From Mesotaenium endlicherianum (lineage: Eukaryota; Streptophyta; Zygnematophyceae; Zygnematales; Mesotaeniaceae): a DNA stretch of 64,000 bases. Numbering within the stretch: position 1 is the stretch's first letter; every line of letters begins with the position of its first letter. Below the pieces are notes generated by a model. The model was not told where the DNA came from and ran no database searches. It worked only from the letters and a program-made list of their open reading frames with translations. The position numbers and the translations under genes are program-made. Below, in pieces: positions 1-8,695 of this stretch. The stretch lies in the NCBI GenBank assembly GCA_009602735.1, contig WELA01003621.1:81485-145484 (forward strand), given 5' to 3'.

Positions 1-720
1 CACGATCAGCGGATACGCAGCATGCAGCGAAGGCATGGCAGCGAACACATTAGAGCTTTTAGCATACAGGGCTTTGAATACCTCTACATGAAAAATACGG
101 TCGAACGCCGCGAGGCCCGCGGTATTACCCGGTGTGCCCGGGATAAAGCCAAAACCATATTGCTGTACATACCAGGGCGGCGCTGCCGGATAAATATAAT
201 AGAACGCAAATCCTATCAGGTTCACCAGCAGAAAGCTGAGCGAAAAATAAAGGAACTGCCTGCGGTCCTTAAAAAATAAAAAGCCGGCGAAAGCCAATGG
301 CACCGGTACCCAGCAGAGATAAAAGATGCCCGCAGCTATATCCAGCAGGGTATAACGGTGCAAAGACCAATATTCATTGGGTGTCAGCAGCCGGCCGTCT
401 TGCCAGATGCCAAACAGTTTTTTTTCTGCCTGGTACAGGCTTTCTATATGCACTGTATTGTAATGGTAATTGGGAAATGCCTTCATGTAATCGAAAATGA
501 TCCAGAAGATCATGAAAATGGAAAACCCGGTGATGAACTTGCGGGTGGCGGCAGACAGGTAGTAAAGCGTGTTGAACAATACTACCAGTATCAGTTGCTC
601 AGATTTGAATCCAATAAGAAATGACGATAGTAAAAGATAAGCAACAGACAAAGTACCCGTTAGCAGCAGGTCTTTTCGTGTGAATAAAGAAGCAGTAGTA
701 AGGGAAGAAGGTCTTTGCAT
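1..720 (-). CDS. AUR1/PAP2-like inositolphosphotransferase or lipid phosphatase, C-terminus beyond window
   Basis: This is the N-terminal 240 codons of a multi-pass membrane protein, read from the ATG at 720 to the window edge without a stop. Several hydrophobic segments are present (about residues 18-38, 43-55, 63-78, 125-150 and 157-177). Residues 177-184 read YPAAPPWY and residues 229-237 read MPSLHAAYP. These match the conserved motifs of the AUR1/inositol phosphorylceramide synthase branch of the PAP2 superfamily, with His233 as the expected catalytic histidine of the C2 motif. The last motif (C3) would lie outside the window. The start is one base from the TGA of the CDP-alcohol phosphotransferase gene, so they are co-transcribed. 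With an inositol-phosphate synthase upstream, a role in placing inositol phosphate on ceramide or in dephosphorylating an inositol lipid is an inference. Confidence 0.8.
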   Translation of the reverse strand, partial: MQRPSSLTTASLFTRKDLLLTGTLSVAYLLLSSFLIGFKSEQLILVVLFNTLYYLSAATRKFITGFSIFMIFWIIFDYMKAFPNYHYNTVHIESLYQAEKKLFGIWQDGRLLTPNEYWSLHRYTLLDIAAGIFYLCWVPVPLAFAGFLFFKDRRQFLYFSLSFLLVNLIGFAFYYIYPAAPPWYVQQYGFGFIPGTPGNTAGLAAFDRIFHVEVFKALYAKSSNVFAAMPSLHAAYPLIV

Positions 721-721
721 A

Positions 722-2017
722 TCAGGGTTTAAATCGTTCCATCACTTCTTTACCAGTCGCTTCATCCCTACCCTTCAACTCCATGTAAATGATGTTGGGC
801 GACCAGAAAGTACCGCCTGGGTCGACGCGAATGAAGATCCTGTTCAGCACCACCATTTTCTGGTTGATATGGGTGTAAACGTGGAATTTATTGTCGTGCG
901 TCGATTTCATGAGGTATAAAGTCTGCTTTCTATACGATACAAAATGCAGCTTGTATTTGCCGGCCGATTCCATCTGCGACCTGATGCCGTAAGCGAAAAT
1001 GCGTTGGATATAGTTGAGCTCCTTTCTCATCCCTCCTTCCGGATAGCGTATCCAGCATACATGCACGGGGTTTTCTTCATCCAGCTCTCCTTTACTGTTC
1101 AGGTTCAGCTCACAAATGATGGTGTTGGTATTCGACGTTCGTTGCAGGTAAAACAACTGCTTGTCATTGCCTTTGGGAACCGGGAAAGTGTCTTGCGGAT
1201 CGATCACCGCGGCGCTTGCAATTGGCTTCACGGTTTTACGGGGCGCTTCATGAGCCTGCGTTGCTATACCCAATACCAGCAGGCCCGCCAGCAGTAGCAG
1301 CTTTTGACCTGCATCTCTATGGTTGAGCGCTTTCCCAGCCTGCCGTAAACGATTGATGGCAGTGAGATTGGTGAGTACCGCCATCACTGTAATGGGAACA
1401 GTAAAAATAGACATCGTTTCCAGCACATGGAAAGAAACACCTGGAATATACCATTTATGATCGCCGCCAATATAATGAGCCGTGATGCCACAGGCAATCG
1501 CAGTAATCCCGATCAGGATCACCCGCTCGGGCCTTTGCATCAACCCATCTTTACACTGTATGCCCAATCCTTCCGCCCTTGCCCTCGTATAACTTACCAT
1601 CATAGAGCCGATCATGGCAATGAAAGCAAAAATGGAGCTGAGAAAATAGTGATGCGCCACGAGATAATAACAGATACCGAAGAACATCACCAACTCACTG
1701 TAACGGTCCAGCACCGAATCGTATAAAGCACCAAATGAAGAGCTCATATTTCCCAAACGCGCCACCTGTCCGTCGAGCATATCGAACAGGCCTGCAAACA
1801 AAATCAACGCACCGGCCCAGCCCACATAAGAAAGATCGCCACGGTTTCCGCGTTCACCGCCCCTGATAAAAATAATGGTTACACCCACATTCAACGCGAA
1901 ACCAATAGTGGTAACAGCATTGGGGGTGAGTCCTGCTTTGATCAACAGTTTCACAAAAGGGTCTATCACAACATAAATGCCTTTCTGCAATCTTACTCTA
2001 AGCGGCGCCTTTTCCAT
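722..2017 (-). CDS. CDP-alcohol phosphatidyltransferase fused to a DUF4833-like domain
   Basis: Residues 1-225 form a CDP-alcohol phosphotransferase. The signature is complete: D79, D82-G83, A86-R87, G96, D100 and D104 in the spacing DxxDGxxAR(8)G(3)D(3)D, with transmembrane segments around it. This family condenses a CDP-lipid with a polar alcohol. Beside a myo-inositol-phosphate synthase the likely acceptor is inositol phosphate, giving phosphatidylinositol phosphate (inference). Residues 238-256 are hydrophobic and end in TQAHEA, like a signal peptide. Residues 275-431 are a soluble domain that I recognise as DUF4833-like, placed outside the cytoplasm if the hydrophobic stretch spans the membrane. 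The ATG at 2017 gives a sensible N-terminus. The gene follows the DUF5686 gene after 80 bases. The fusion is unusual, because the transferase alone is about 210 residues. Confidence 0.85.
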   Translation of the reverse strand: MEKAPLRVRLQKGIYVVIDPFVKLLIKAGLTPNAVTTIGFALNVGVTIIFIRGGERGNRGDLSYVGWAGALILFAGLFDMLDGQVARLGNMSSSFGALYDSVLDRYSELVMFFGICYYLVAHHYFLSSIFAFIAMIGSMMVSYTRARAEGLGIQCKDGLMQRPERVILIGITAIACGITAHYIGGDHKWYIPGVSFHVLETMSIFTVPITVMAVLTNLTAINRLRQAGKALNHRDAGQKLLLLAGLLVLGIATQAHEAPRKTVKPIASAAVIDPQDTFPVPKGNDKQLFYLQRTSNTNTIICELNLNSKGELDEENPVHVCWIRYPEGGMRKELNYIQRIFAYGIRSQMESAGKYKLHFVSYRKQTLYLMKSTHDNKFHVYTHINQKMVVLNRIFIRVDPGGTFWSPNIIYMELKGRDEATGKEVMERFKP

Positions 2018-2097
2018 GAATCATGCACTTTTCAATACAAAATAAAAATATATTAACCAGAAAGCTGTAATCATCAACCACAGCTTTCCAACTCGTT

Positions 2098-4659
2098 TTA
2101 AAAATCGAACTTGAACCTGGTCCGTACACCGATCGTAGCGATATAAGGATTGTTCAGGTAAGTGAATCGTTTCACCAGGTCTACCCTGATCAGTTTGAAT
2201 ATATTACCCACTCCTACACTGCCTTCGATATAAGGTTCTTTGGAAAGTGAGAAACTCGTTGTAGTTCCTTCCAGGGAAGGAAACTTGATCAAAGCAGGGT
2301 TCAGGTTGGGATTGTTTTCATCCCGGACACCTCCGTACAACACTTTCACCGACAACAGTTCCCTCAATTTGAGCTTTCTCATCAAAGGGATCCGGTTAAA
2401 GATCAACCCATTGAAATGGTGATCGATCGTAACACCTGCATAGTGGTCACTTACGAACTCCATAAAGTTCATCAGGTTATATGAATTCAACTGGTAAGCA
2501 TAAGTCTGGTTGGCACGGTGAATGGTCATAAGTGGATAAGGAAGCTGTCCGAAAATAAAACCGCCCTCCAACACCAGGTCGCTGTAACCCAACTGCGACA
2601 TATAAGCCCTCTTTTCTACCCGCAGGTTCAGGTTCTGGTAATTGTATTCACTACCAAACAATCCTTTCACACCTGCCGTAAAACGCAGTGTTAAAATGGG
2701 ATATTTATTGATGATGGGAATACGATACACTTTACCCTGGTAAAATTGTTCATGCGGCGCCCAGCGCAATTCACCGGAAAGTTCGGTGGTGGTGATATGA
2801 TCTACGGCCACCGTCCCGGTACTATCTACTTTGCTATAACTGATAGCTCCCGCGGGTTGGTGTTGCCAATGCTTGAACCCAAAAGTGTACGACAAATGGC
2901 TGGGCAGTTCATGTATGTATTCCAGTTTGAAGATATCGTTGTACAATAGTTTATCGTTCTTACCTCTTTTGAAAGACAACAGGAAATTATCTTCCGATAC
3001 AAACTGCAATTCCTGGCCGGGTATCTTGGTATCTTTCTGGTAGCTGGCCCTGATGAAGTTCAAAGGGTATTCATAGATCGATTTATTGTTGATGGAATAA
3101 GTTCCGCTGAGGAAATATTTCCATTTCTCATCTTTGAATCCATAAGCGCCATAAGTTTCAAAATAAATGCGTTTGCTCATCTTAGGCGTGGTTCTGCCGC
3201 CCAGTCTCAACTTGAATCCTTCAATGGGATTGAAACTGTAGAACGCATTAACAGGTCCTACTTCAAACGGACCAAAAGAGGTATACCCCGCAACCAGCAA
3301 AGTAGCAATAGCCATAGCTCTCCGGAACGAAGGCATTTTTTCCAGGCTATCGATATTGCTGTATATCTTCGATTCGGTATGTGTAAGTGAGTCGTGACGG
3401 TTGGCCAGCCAGAAGCTGTCGGTATGCAGCCCGGCCTTATCCAGTTTTACCAGTGAAGGTCCATTGTATATGCTATCAGACAATGGTTTGTTCACTACAT
3501 AGTTCTTATACGATACAGTTCTGCTGCCATAAAAACCGCTGGCCCCCGATTTGGTAATACCGGCTTCGGCCATCACACTGCTTTTCTTGATATGGTAACG
3601 GCTATCCTCGCTTTTTTCAAAATCAAGGTCGATATGCAGTTCACGCACCCAGTTCAGGTTGGCGTTTTTGCTGATGAACATATTCAGTTTCTGAACGGCA
3701 TAGTTTCCATCGAGCGTGATGTACATATTACCCCTGAAGAGCAGGTCGTTGGTATTCCTGGGTGTGAAATACATTTTGATCAGCTTCCTGCCATTCTCAT
3801 CGGTTACTGTATCCTTGATATAATACATGTAAAACGTGGGACCGAGATCGGCAATGGGGCTCAGGAACTGGTACGTGAAAAGCGGGATATTGTTGTCGTA
3901 TATATCCACATCCATTACCAACCTGTTCAGGTAACTGCTTACTCCTTGGTTATCGATGTATTCACCAAAGTTCACCTGCTTCTGGCCGGTGACAATGGTT
4001 TTGGTTTTTTCTGGATTACGGCGATAATATTTTTTCGACAATGTCTCTTCCAGGTAAACCGGCATCAACGATTTGCCGCGAACAGATACAGTATCCTTGT
4101 TATCGAATAAGAACTGGTACTTGCGCAACAGTTTGCTGTTCGTTATTTTTTCGGGAATACTGCTGAGTGATACTTCCAGTTTTTCGTACTGGTCGTATTG
4201 GAGATAATTATACCGTTCCATGCGGTTGATCGGTTTATTTTCGATCACGCGCCTGATGAGCTCAACCGCCGGGTTATTCTTATTCCTGTATTTCGCCCGC
4301 TTATTAGTAGTAACGGTTACATTGTTCACGGCACGGGGGTCCGTCTCCATTTCGAGGTTGATGGTTTGCTCCTTACCTATTGCAATAGGTCTTGAAATGG
4401 TGATATATCCTACATAAGAAATCTGAATAGTAGGATTGGAAATCTTACCAGTTGATTGGAGTGTATAATTACCCAGACTGTCGGTAACTGTTCCGCGTCC
4501 TCCTTTGAATACCACGCTCACATACTGCAGTGGTTGTTTGGTAACTGTATCAACGACCTTTCCTTGTATCACGGTTTGTGATACTGCTGCATAAGCAAAG
4601 CCCAACAACAAGAACAGTAAGGAAAATAAATATTTTATCAGGGTCCTTTTCCTTTCCAT
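2098..4659 (-). CDS. DUF5686 outer-membrane protein with carboxypeptidase-like regulatory domain
   Basis: This is an 853-residue exported protein. A signal peptide (about residues 1-28, ending AVSQ) is followed by a carboxypeptidase-regulatory-like beta-sandwich (about 30-108, with the typical GKVVDTVTKQPLQYVSV opening). A long region follows that matches the DUF5686 family. The last 350 residues alternate like beta strands of an outer-membrane barrel and end in RFKFDF, a C-terminal aromatic as in barrel proteins. The family is common in Bacteroidota and its function is not established; it is not a TonB receptor because no plug domain is visible. It is 5 bases downstream of the GtrA gene and inside the inositol-lipid gene run, which hints at a link with envelope lipids. 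That link is inference only. Confidence 0.85.
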   Translation of the reverse strand: MERKRTLIKYLFSLLFLLLGFAYAAVSQTVIQGKVVDTVTKQPLQYVSVVFKGGRGTVTDSLGNYTLQSTGKISNPTIQISYVGYITISRPIAIGKEQTINLEMETDPRAVNNVTVTTNKRAKYRNKNNPAVELIRRVIENKPINRMERYNYLQYDQYEKLEVSLSSIPEKITNSKLLRKYQFLFDNKDTVSVRGKSLMPVYLEETLSKKYYRRNPEKTKTIVTGQKQVNFGEYIDNQGVSSYLNRLVMDVDIYDNNIPLFTYQFLSPIADLGPTFYMYYIKDTVTDENGRKLIKMYFTPRNTNDLLFRGNMYITLDGNYAVQKLNMFISKNANLNWVRELHIDLDFEKSEDSRYHIKKSSVMAEAGITKSGASGFYGSRTVSYKNYVVNKPLSDSIYNGPSLVKLDKAGLHTDSFWLANRHDSLTHTESKIYSNIDSLEKMPSFRRAMAIATLLVAGYTSFGPFEVGPVNAFYSFNPIEGFKLRLGGRTTPKMSKRIYFETYGAYGFKDEKWKYFLSGTYSINNKSIYEYPLNFIRASYQKDTKIPGQELQFVSEDNFLLSFKRGKNDKLLYNDIFKLEYIHELPSHLSYTFGFKHWQHQPAGAISYSKVDSTGTVAVDHITTTELSGELRWAPHEQFYQGKVYRIPIINKYPILTLRFTAGVKGLFGSEYNYQNLNLRVEKRAYMSQLGYSDLVLEGGFIFGQLPYPLMTIHRANQTYAYQLNSYNLMNFMEFVSDHYAGVTIDHHFNGLIFNRIPLMRKLKLRELLSVKVLYGGVRDENNPNLNPALIKFPSLEGTTTSFSLSKEPYIEGSVGVGNIFKLIRVDLVKRFTYLNNPYIATIGVRTRFKFDF

Positions 4660-4664
4660 AACAA

Positions 4665-5036
4665 CTATTTAAACACGAATCTCTTTTGCATCAGGTAATT
4701 ATAGGTAGCGCCTATAACTACTGATACCAGCATCTTCGACAACACATAATTTATTCTTCCATAGTTCGTAACTACATATACACCACCCGAAACCAATACC
4801 AGGTTGCCCATCCATACGAGCAGGTATTTGATCGCCTGTATAGGAATGCCTTTCTCCGTTGCCTTGAATACCCATCTCCTTCCCAGCATGAAGTTGGCAA
4901 CTCCTCCGCTGATGGTACCGATCACACTTGCAGCCAGGTACCAGCAGTAAAACACTTCCACCAAAATGATGGTGACAGCGAAATCCACTATGGTGGCGCC
5001 CAGCGAAGCGGCCTGTGCTTTTATAAAAGTAACCAT
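4665..5036 (-). CDS. GtrA family membrane protein
   Basis: A 123-residue protein with four predicted transmembrane segments. It has the GtrA-type pattern, including a conserved F-x2-GRRWVF-like stretch (NFMLGRRWVFKA, about residues 48-59) and a C-terminal NYLMQKRFVFK. GtrA proteins are small polytopic proteins thought to help move polyprenyl-linked sugars across the membrane, or to act as accessory subunits in envelope glycan assembly. The gene lies 3 bases after the PgpA gene and 5 bases before the DUF5686 gene. Here it may help translocate a lipid-linked intermediate of inositol-lipid or glycolipid synthesis (inference). The second ATG-initiated frame over the same bases has no family signature and is a shadow. 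Confidence 0.8.
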   Translation of the reverse strand: MVTFIKAQAASLGATIVDFAVTIILVEVFYCWYLAASVIGTISGGVANFMLGRRWVFKATEKGIPIQAIKYLLVWMGNLVLVSGGVYVVTNYGRINYVLSKMLVSVVIGATYNYLMQKRFVFK

Positions 5037-5039
5037 CGT

Positions 5040-5492
5040 TTAAAACAAGTTGAACCACAACACAAGTTGGAGCAGCAGGTTACTGTATATACCTGCAACC
5101 ACATCATCGGCCATCACACCCCAGCCTCCGGGCAGTGATTCTGTTTTACGGATCAGCAGCGGTTTTACAATATCAAAAAAACGGAACAGGATCAGTCCTG
5201 CTACCACATACCAAAATTTTACCGGCACGAACAACAGCGTAACACACATACCTGCCACTTCATCGATCACTACACGGCTGCTGTCTTTTCCCCAATCTTT
5301 TTCGGTCTTCGATGCAACCCAGGTGCCTGCAAAAACAACGATCACTGCAACTATGAGACCAGTCGTGTAGCCCGCTGTTTTCAGTGGGGTCAGGTACCAT
5401 ACTGCGGCAGTTAGCGCAGCAGCAATGGTACCTCCTCCGCGAACATATCCTATTCCAAAGCAACTGGCGACCAGTTTACTGATGGTGATCAT
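5040..5492 (-). CDS. pgpA: Phosphatidylglycerophosphatase A (PgpA) family lipid phosphatase
   Basis: A 150-residue membrane protein with the PgpA landmarks: an N-terminal GIGYVRGGGTIAA segment, the metal-site region KDSSRVVIDEVAGM (about residues 69-82), FFDIVKP and GVMADDVVAG. The family removes the phosphate from phosphatidylglycerophosphate. Its start overlaps the stop of the inositol-phosphate synthase gene by four bases (ATGA), so the two are translationally coupled. In this setting the enzyme may instead, or also, dephosphorylate phosphatidylinositol phosphate to phosphatidylinositol. That is an inference from context; sequence alone does not separate the two substrates. Confidence 0.85.
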   Translation of the reverse strand: MITISKLVASCFGIGYVRGGGTIAAALTAAVWYLTPLKTAGYTTGLIVAVIVVFAGTWVASKTEKDWGKDSSRVVIDEVAGMCVTLLFVPVKFWYVVAGLILFRFFDIVKPLLIRKTESLPGGWGVMADDVVAGIYSNLLLQLVLWFNLF

Positions 5493-6814
5493 AATGCTTC
5501 AACCAGGTCCTGGTAATAATCCAATCCCAGGTGGGTGATCAGGTCTTCTCCCATAAGATGACGCAACGTATTCTGCAACTTGATCAACTGTTTGAAAATA
5601 TCATGTTCCGGTCTCAGGCCTGGCGCTGTTTGCGGCGATTTGAAATAGAACGATAACCATTCCTGGATACCTGTCATACCTGCGCGCTTGGCAAGGTCCA
5701 TGAACAATGCCAGGTCAAGCACGATAGGAGCTGCCAGGATAGAATCGCGACAGAGGAAGTTGATCTTGATCTGCATGCCATATCCAAGCCATCCGAAAAT
5801 ATCTATATTGTCCCAGCTCTCTTTGTTATCACCGTGCGGAGGATAATAATTGATGCGCACTTTATGATACAGTTCTCCATACAATCCTGGATTAATCTCC
5901 GGTTGTAAAATATCTTCCAATACACTCAGTTTAGATACTTCTTTTGTTTTGAAATTATCCGGATCGTCCAGCACCAGTCCGTCCCTGTTACCCAATATAT
6001 TGGTAGAGAACCAGCCGCGAACACCCAGTGCTCTTGCGTGCAAACCTGGAGCCAGTATGGTTTTCATCAATGTTTGTCCGGTCTTGAAATCTTTTCCGCC
6101 AATCGGTGTATCGGTTTCTTTGGCCAACTGTATCAATGCAGGTATGTCGCAAGTGAGGTTGGGAGCGCCGTTCGCAAAAGGTATACCCATCCTGATGGCG
6201 GCATAGGCATAGATCATGCTGGGCGATATGGCTGGATCGTTATTTTTCAATCCTGCTTCGAAAGCTTCGATGCTTTCGTGCACAGCCGATTGTTCAATGT
6301 ATTTCTCGGTTGAACCACACCATACCAGCACCACCCTGTTACAACCATTGGTCTTGCTGAACTGCTCGATATCGGCAGCCACTGCTTTGGCCAGGTCGTA
6401 TTTGGTAGGCGCTTCTTTGATATTATGTCCGTCGAGATTTTTGACATAAGATTTATCAAACACGGCTTTCATGGGTACGATGACCTCCAGCTCCGGCTTG
6501 ATGGCCTGTAACAAGGCAGGCTCCAGCACTTTTGCTTTCATGGCTGCTTCATACACATTATCGTCGTATACATCCCATCCGCCGAAAACTACGTCCTGCA
6601 GGTTGGCTAAAGGAACAAAATCCTTGATCAGCGGGTACCTGTTTTCCGTGCGCTTACCCAAACGAATATTTCCCATCTGCGTAAGCGCCCCGATGGGTTG
6701 GGCCAGACCCTTGTTTACGGCTGCTACCCCGGCAATGAATGTGGTGGCTACGGCGCCTAAACCGGGCAGCAGTATACCCAGTTTACCATCCGCTGATTGA
6801 ATCTGTTCTTTCAT
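5489..6814 (-). CDS. ino1: myo-inositol-1-phosphate synthase (inositol-3-phosphate synthase)
   Basis: A 441-residue cytosolic enzyme that isomerises glucose-6-phosphate to inositol-3-phosphate with bound NAD. The N-terminal Rossmann loop is LPGLGAVATT (residues 16-25). The family motifs NGAPNLTCDIPAL (about 215-227), GGKDFKTGQT (239-248, containing the catalytic lysine region) and NILGNRDG (272-279) are intact. Length and motifs fit the bacterial/archaeal-type enzyme. It opens the inositol-lipid gene run: PgpA, GtrA, DUF5686, CDP-alcohol transferase and AUR1-like genes follow on the same strand. A TetR gene ends 39 bases upstream and may be co-transcribed. In Bacteroides such a synthase supplies phosphatidylinositol and inositol phosphorylceramide. 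Confidence 0.95.
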   Translation of the reverse strand: MKEQIQSADGKLGILLPGLGAVATTFIAGVAAVNKGLAQPIGALTQMGNIRLGKRTENRYPLIKDFVPLANLQDVVFGGWDVYDDNVYEAAMKAKVLEPALLQAIKPELEVIVPMKAVFDKSYVKNLDGHNIKEAPTKYDLAKAVAADIEQFSKTNGCNRVVLVWCGSTEKYIEQSAVHESIEAFEAGLKNNDPAISPSMIYAYAAIRMGIPFANGAPNLTCDIPALIQLAKETDTPIGGKDFKTGQTLMKTILAPGLHARALGVRGWFSTNILGNRDGLVLDDPDNFKTKEVSKLSVLEDILQPEINPGLYGELYHKVRINYYPPHGDNKESWDNIDIFGWLGYGMQIKINFLCRDSILAAPIVLDLALFMDLAKRAGMTGIQEWLSFYFKSPQTAPGLRPEHDIFKQLIKLQNTLRHLMGEDLITHLGLDYYQDLVEAL

Positions 6815-6853
6815 TTTTTATGTATTTACCGTTCAATAAATCCGCCAATCAAC

Positions 6854-7483
6854 CTATGATAGAACGATTGGCGGCTGTGTATATTTTACTTTTTTAAGTC
6901 CGCGTATCAGAATCGAAACAATGGATCCTATCCGCGCCTCCATTTTAGTGTATTTATTGTTGATGAACATGTCGCGCTCTATGCCGCGCAGCGAGCTCAC
7001 CATAACCGAGGGTAACAGGTCTAGCTCCTTACCGATACTACTGTCGAATTCGCCATTGGCCAGTCCGAATGAAAGGATACTCTTCATCAGTTTGGTTTCC
7101 TGCTGGTCGTATGCGAGGTACATGTGTTTCATGCACCGCATATTCTCCTGTAATTCGCCCCTGACGATCTTATAAAGATTTGATTTTTTTTGCAGCGCCT
7201 TGATCTTGGTAACGGCAAACATTTTCAGCTTCTCCTCTGCGGTAACTGCATGGTTCACAGCCTGCATCACCTGGTGGAACACTTCATCCATTTCCTTCAT
7301 GATCACCGCATCGAATATTTCTTCCTTGCTGCAGAAATAATAATACAATGTGCTTTTCCCCTTACCCAGTGCTTTGGCAATATCTTCCATCGTGGTCTTT
7401 TTAAGACCATATTGCTGGAAAAGCTTCTGCGCTACTTTCAGTATCTCTTCCCTGATCAGTTCGTCTTTGGGTGAGGTGATCAT
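6854..7483 (-). CDS. TetR/AcrR family transcriptional regulator
   Basis: A 209-residue regulator with a canonical TetR DNA-binding domain. The helix-turn-helix lies at about residues 25-56, including TMEDIAKALGKGKSTLYYYF and the KEE that starts the next helix. The C-terminal ligand-binding part is alpha helical and unassigned. It is upstream of the inositol-phosphate synthase gene on the same strand with 39 bases between, so it probably heads the inositol-lipid operon and may regulate it. A promoter with the Bacteroidota consensus lies just upstream of the start. Ligand and target are unknown. Confidence 0.9.
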   Translation of the reverse strand: MITSPKDELIREEILKVAQKLFQQYGLKKTTMEDIAKALGKGKSTLYYYFCSKEEIFDAVIMKEMDEVFHQVMQAVNHAVTAEEKLKMFAVTKIKALQKKSNLYKIVRGELQENMRCMKHMYLAYDQQETKLMKSILSFGLANGEFDSSIGKELDLLPSVMVSSLRGIERDMFINNKYTKMEARIGSIVSILIRGLKKVKYTQPPIVLS

Positions 7484-7508
7484 TTTCGACTAAAATCGTT
7501 TTTCGGTC

Positions 7509-7540
7509 CAAAATTAGTGCAAAACTTTTTCCCGGCACAA
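7509..7540 (-). promoter_or_regulatory. Predicted promoter of the TetR/inositol-lipid operon
   Basis: Read on the minus strand, TTG (7538-7540) and TAATTTTG (7509-7516) are separated by 21 bases. This matches the Bacteroidota consensus TTG-N19-21-TAnnTTTG. Transcription would start near 7503, about 20 bases before the TetR ATG. No clear palindromic operator was found around it. Confidence 0.6.
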
Positions 7541-7553
7541 CCGTTTATCAAAA

Positions 7554-8627
7554 TCATCCGTTCTTGGAGGCAAAATGGCGCATCAGGTCGCAGAAGGTCT
7601 GTACGCTTTCCAGCGGGAGGGCATTGTACATGCTGATCCTGACGCCACCCACAGTACGGTAGCCTTTAACGCCGATCATGCCCTCCTGTTTGCAAAGATT
7701 CAGGAAGCTTTCTTCGAGAGAGGGTTTCTGTAAAAAGAAAATGGCATTCATCCAGCTGCGGTCTTCTTTGGCAACTACCGGCTGGTACACTTCCTGCAGG
7801 CTGTCGAGTGTATTGTAAAACAAGTCCGCCTTCGCGCGGTTCCTTTTCTCCATTTCGGGCAGTCCGCCTTCGTTCAATATCCAGCGCAGCGTAAGCATGC
7901 TCACATAAACTGCAAAAACCGGTGGTGTATTCATCAGCGATCCGGCTGCAATGTGTTTGCTGTAGTCCATGATGGCAGGTATCTTCCGGGATACCTTACC
8001 CAGCACGTCTTTGCGAATGACAGTCATGTTCACACCGGCGGCTCCCATATTCTTTTGCGCGCCTGCATAAATGAGCGCGAATTTGTTGAAGTCCATCGGC
8101 CTGCAAAAAATATCACTGCTCATATCGGCCACCAGCGGTACTGCTGTTTGCGGGAACTGGTGCCACTGTGTACCTTCCACTGTATTGTTGGTAGTGATAT
8201 GTAAATAGCTGGCATCGGAAGGAATAGCAAAATCTTTCTGTATATAACTGTGTTTGCGGTCAGACGTATCAGACACTACCTGCACCTTTCCAAACAAAGC
8301 CGCTTCTTTGTGTGCCTTGTTTCCCCAGATACCATTATCGCAGTATGCGGCCATGGCATTTTCATCCAGCAGGTTCATCGGTACCTGCATGAACTGTGTG
8401 GTAGCGCCTCCGTGCAGAAAAAGCACTTCATGGTCATCGCCCAGTTGCATCAATGTTTTTACGGAGCTAATAGCTTCATTCAATATTTCCTGGAACCAGG
8501 CGGTACGATGACCGATTTCCAGAATAGACAATCCAGTGCCATTGAAATCGAGGATAGCCCTGGAAGCTGCTTCCAATACGGGTTGTGGCAGGATCGAAGG
8601 TCCTGAATTGAAGTTGTGAAGTTTCAT
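7554..8627 (-). CDS. serC: Phosphoserine aminotransferase
   Basis: This enzyme converts 3-phosphohydroxypyruvate plus glutamate to phosphoserine in serine synthesis; the family also acts in pyridoxal phosphate synthesis. With the ATG at 8627 the protein is 357 residues and begins MKLHNFNSGPSILP, the family's usual N-terminus. The longer in-frame start at 8693 adds 22 residues without homology character and is rejected. The PLP-binding lysine is K192 in AGAQKNMG, and the HGGATTQF loop (about 72-79) binds the cofactor phosphate. The gene stands alone here: no serA neighbour is visible in the window. Divergence or coupling with the DUF502 gene is not obvious, since both are on the minus strand 68 bases apart. 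Confidence 0.93.
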   Translation of the reverse strand: MKLHNFNSGPSILPQPVLEAASRAILDFNGTGLSILEIGHRTAWFQEILNEAISSVKTLMQLGDDHEVLFLHGGATTQFMQVPMNLLDENAMAAYCDNGIWGNKAHKEAALFGKVQVVSDTSDRKHSYIQKDFAIPSDASYLHITTNNTVEGTQWHQFPQTAVPLVADMSSDIFCRPMDFNKFALIYAGAQKNMGAAGVNMTVIRKDVLGKVSRKIPAIMDYSKHIAAGSLMNTPPVFAVYVSMLTLRWILNEGGLPEMEKRNRAKADLFYNTLDSLQEVYQPVVAKEDRSWMNAIFFLQKPSLEESFLNLCKQEGMIGVKGYRTVGGVRISMYNALPLESVQTFCDLMRHFASKNG

Positions 8628-8695
8628 TTCGGTTGCTTGAGGCCGCAAGATACTATATTCTTCATTTTTGCTCCGGACTAAAGTCCGGAGCAAAA

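Noticed and set aside
7484-7530. Possible TetR operator before the inositol-lipid operon
   Set aside because: ACTAA/TTAGT ends are visible, but the inner sequence does not pair; too weak to claim.
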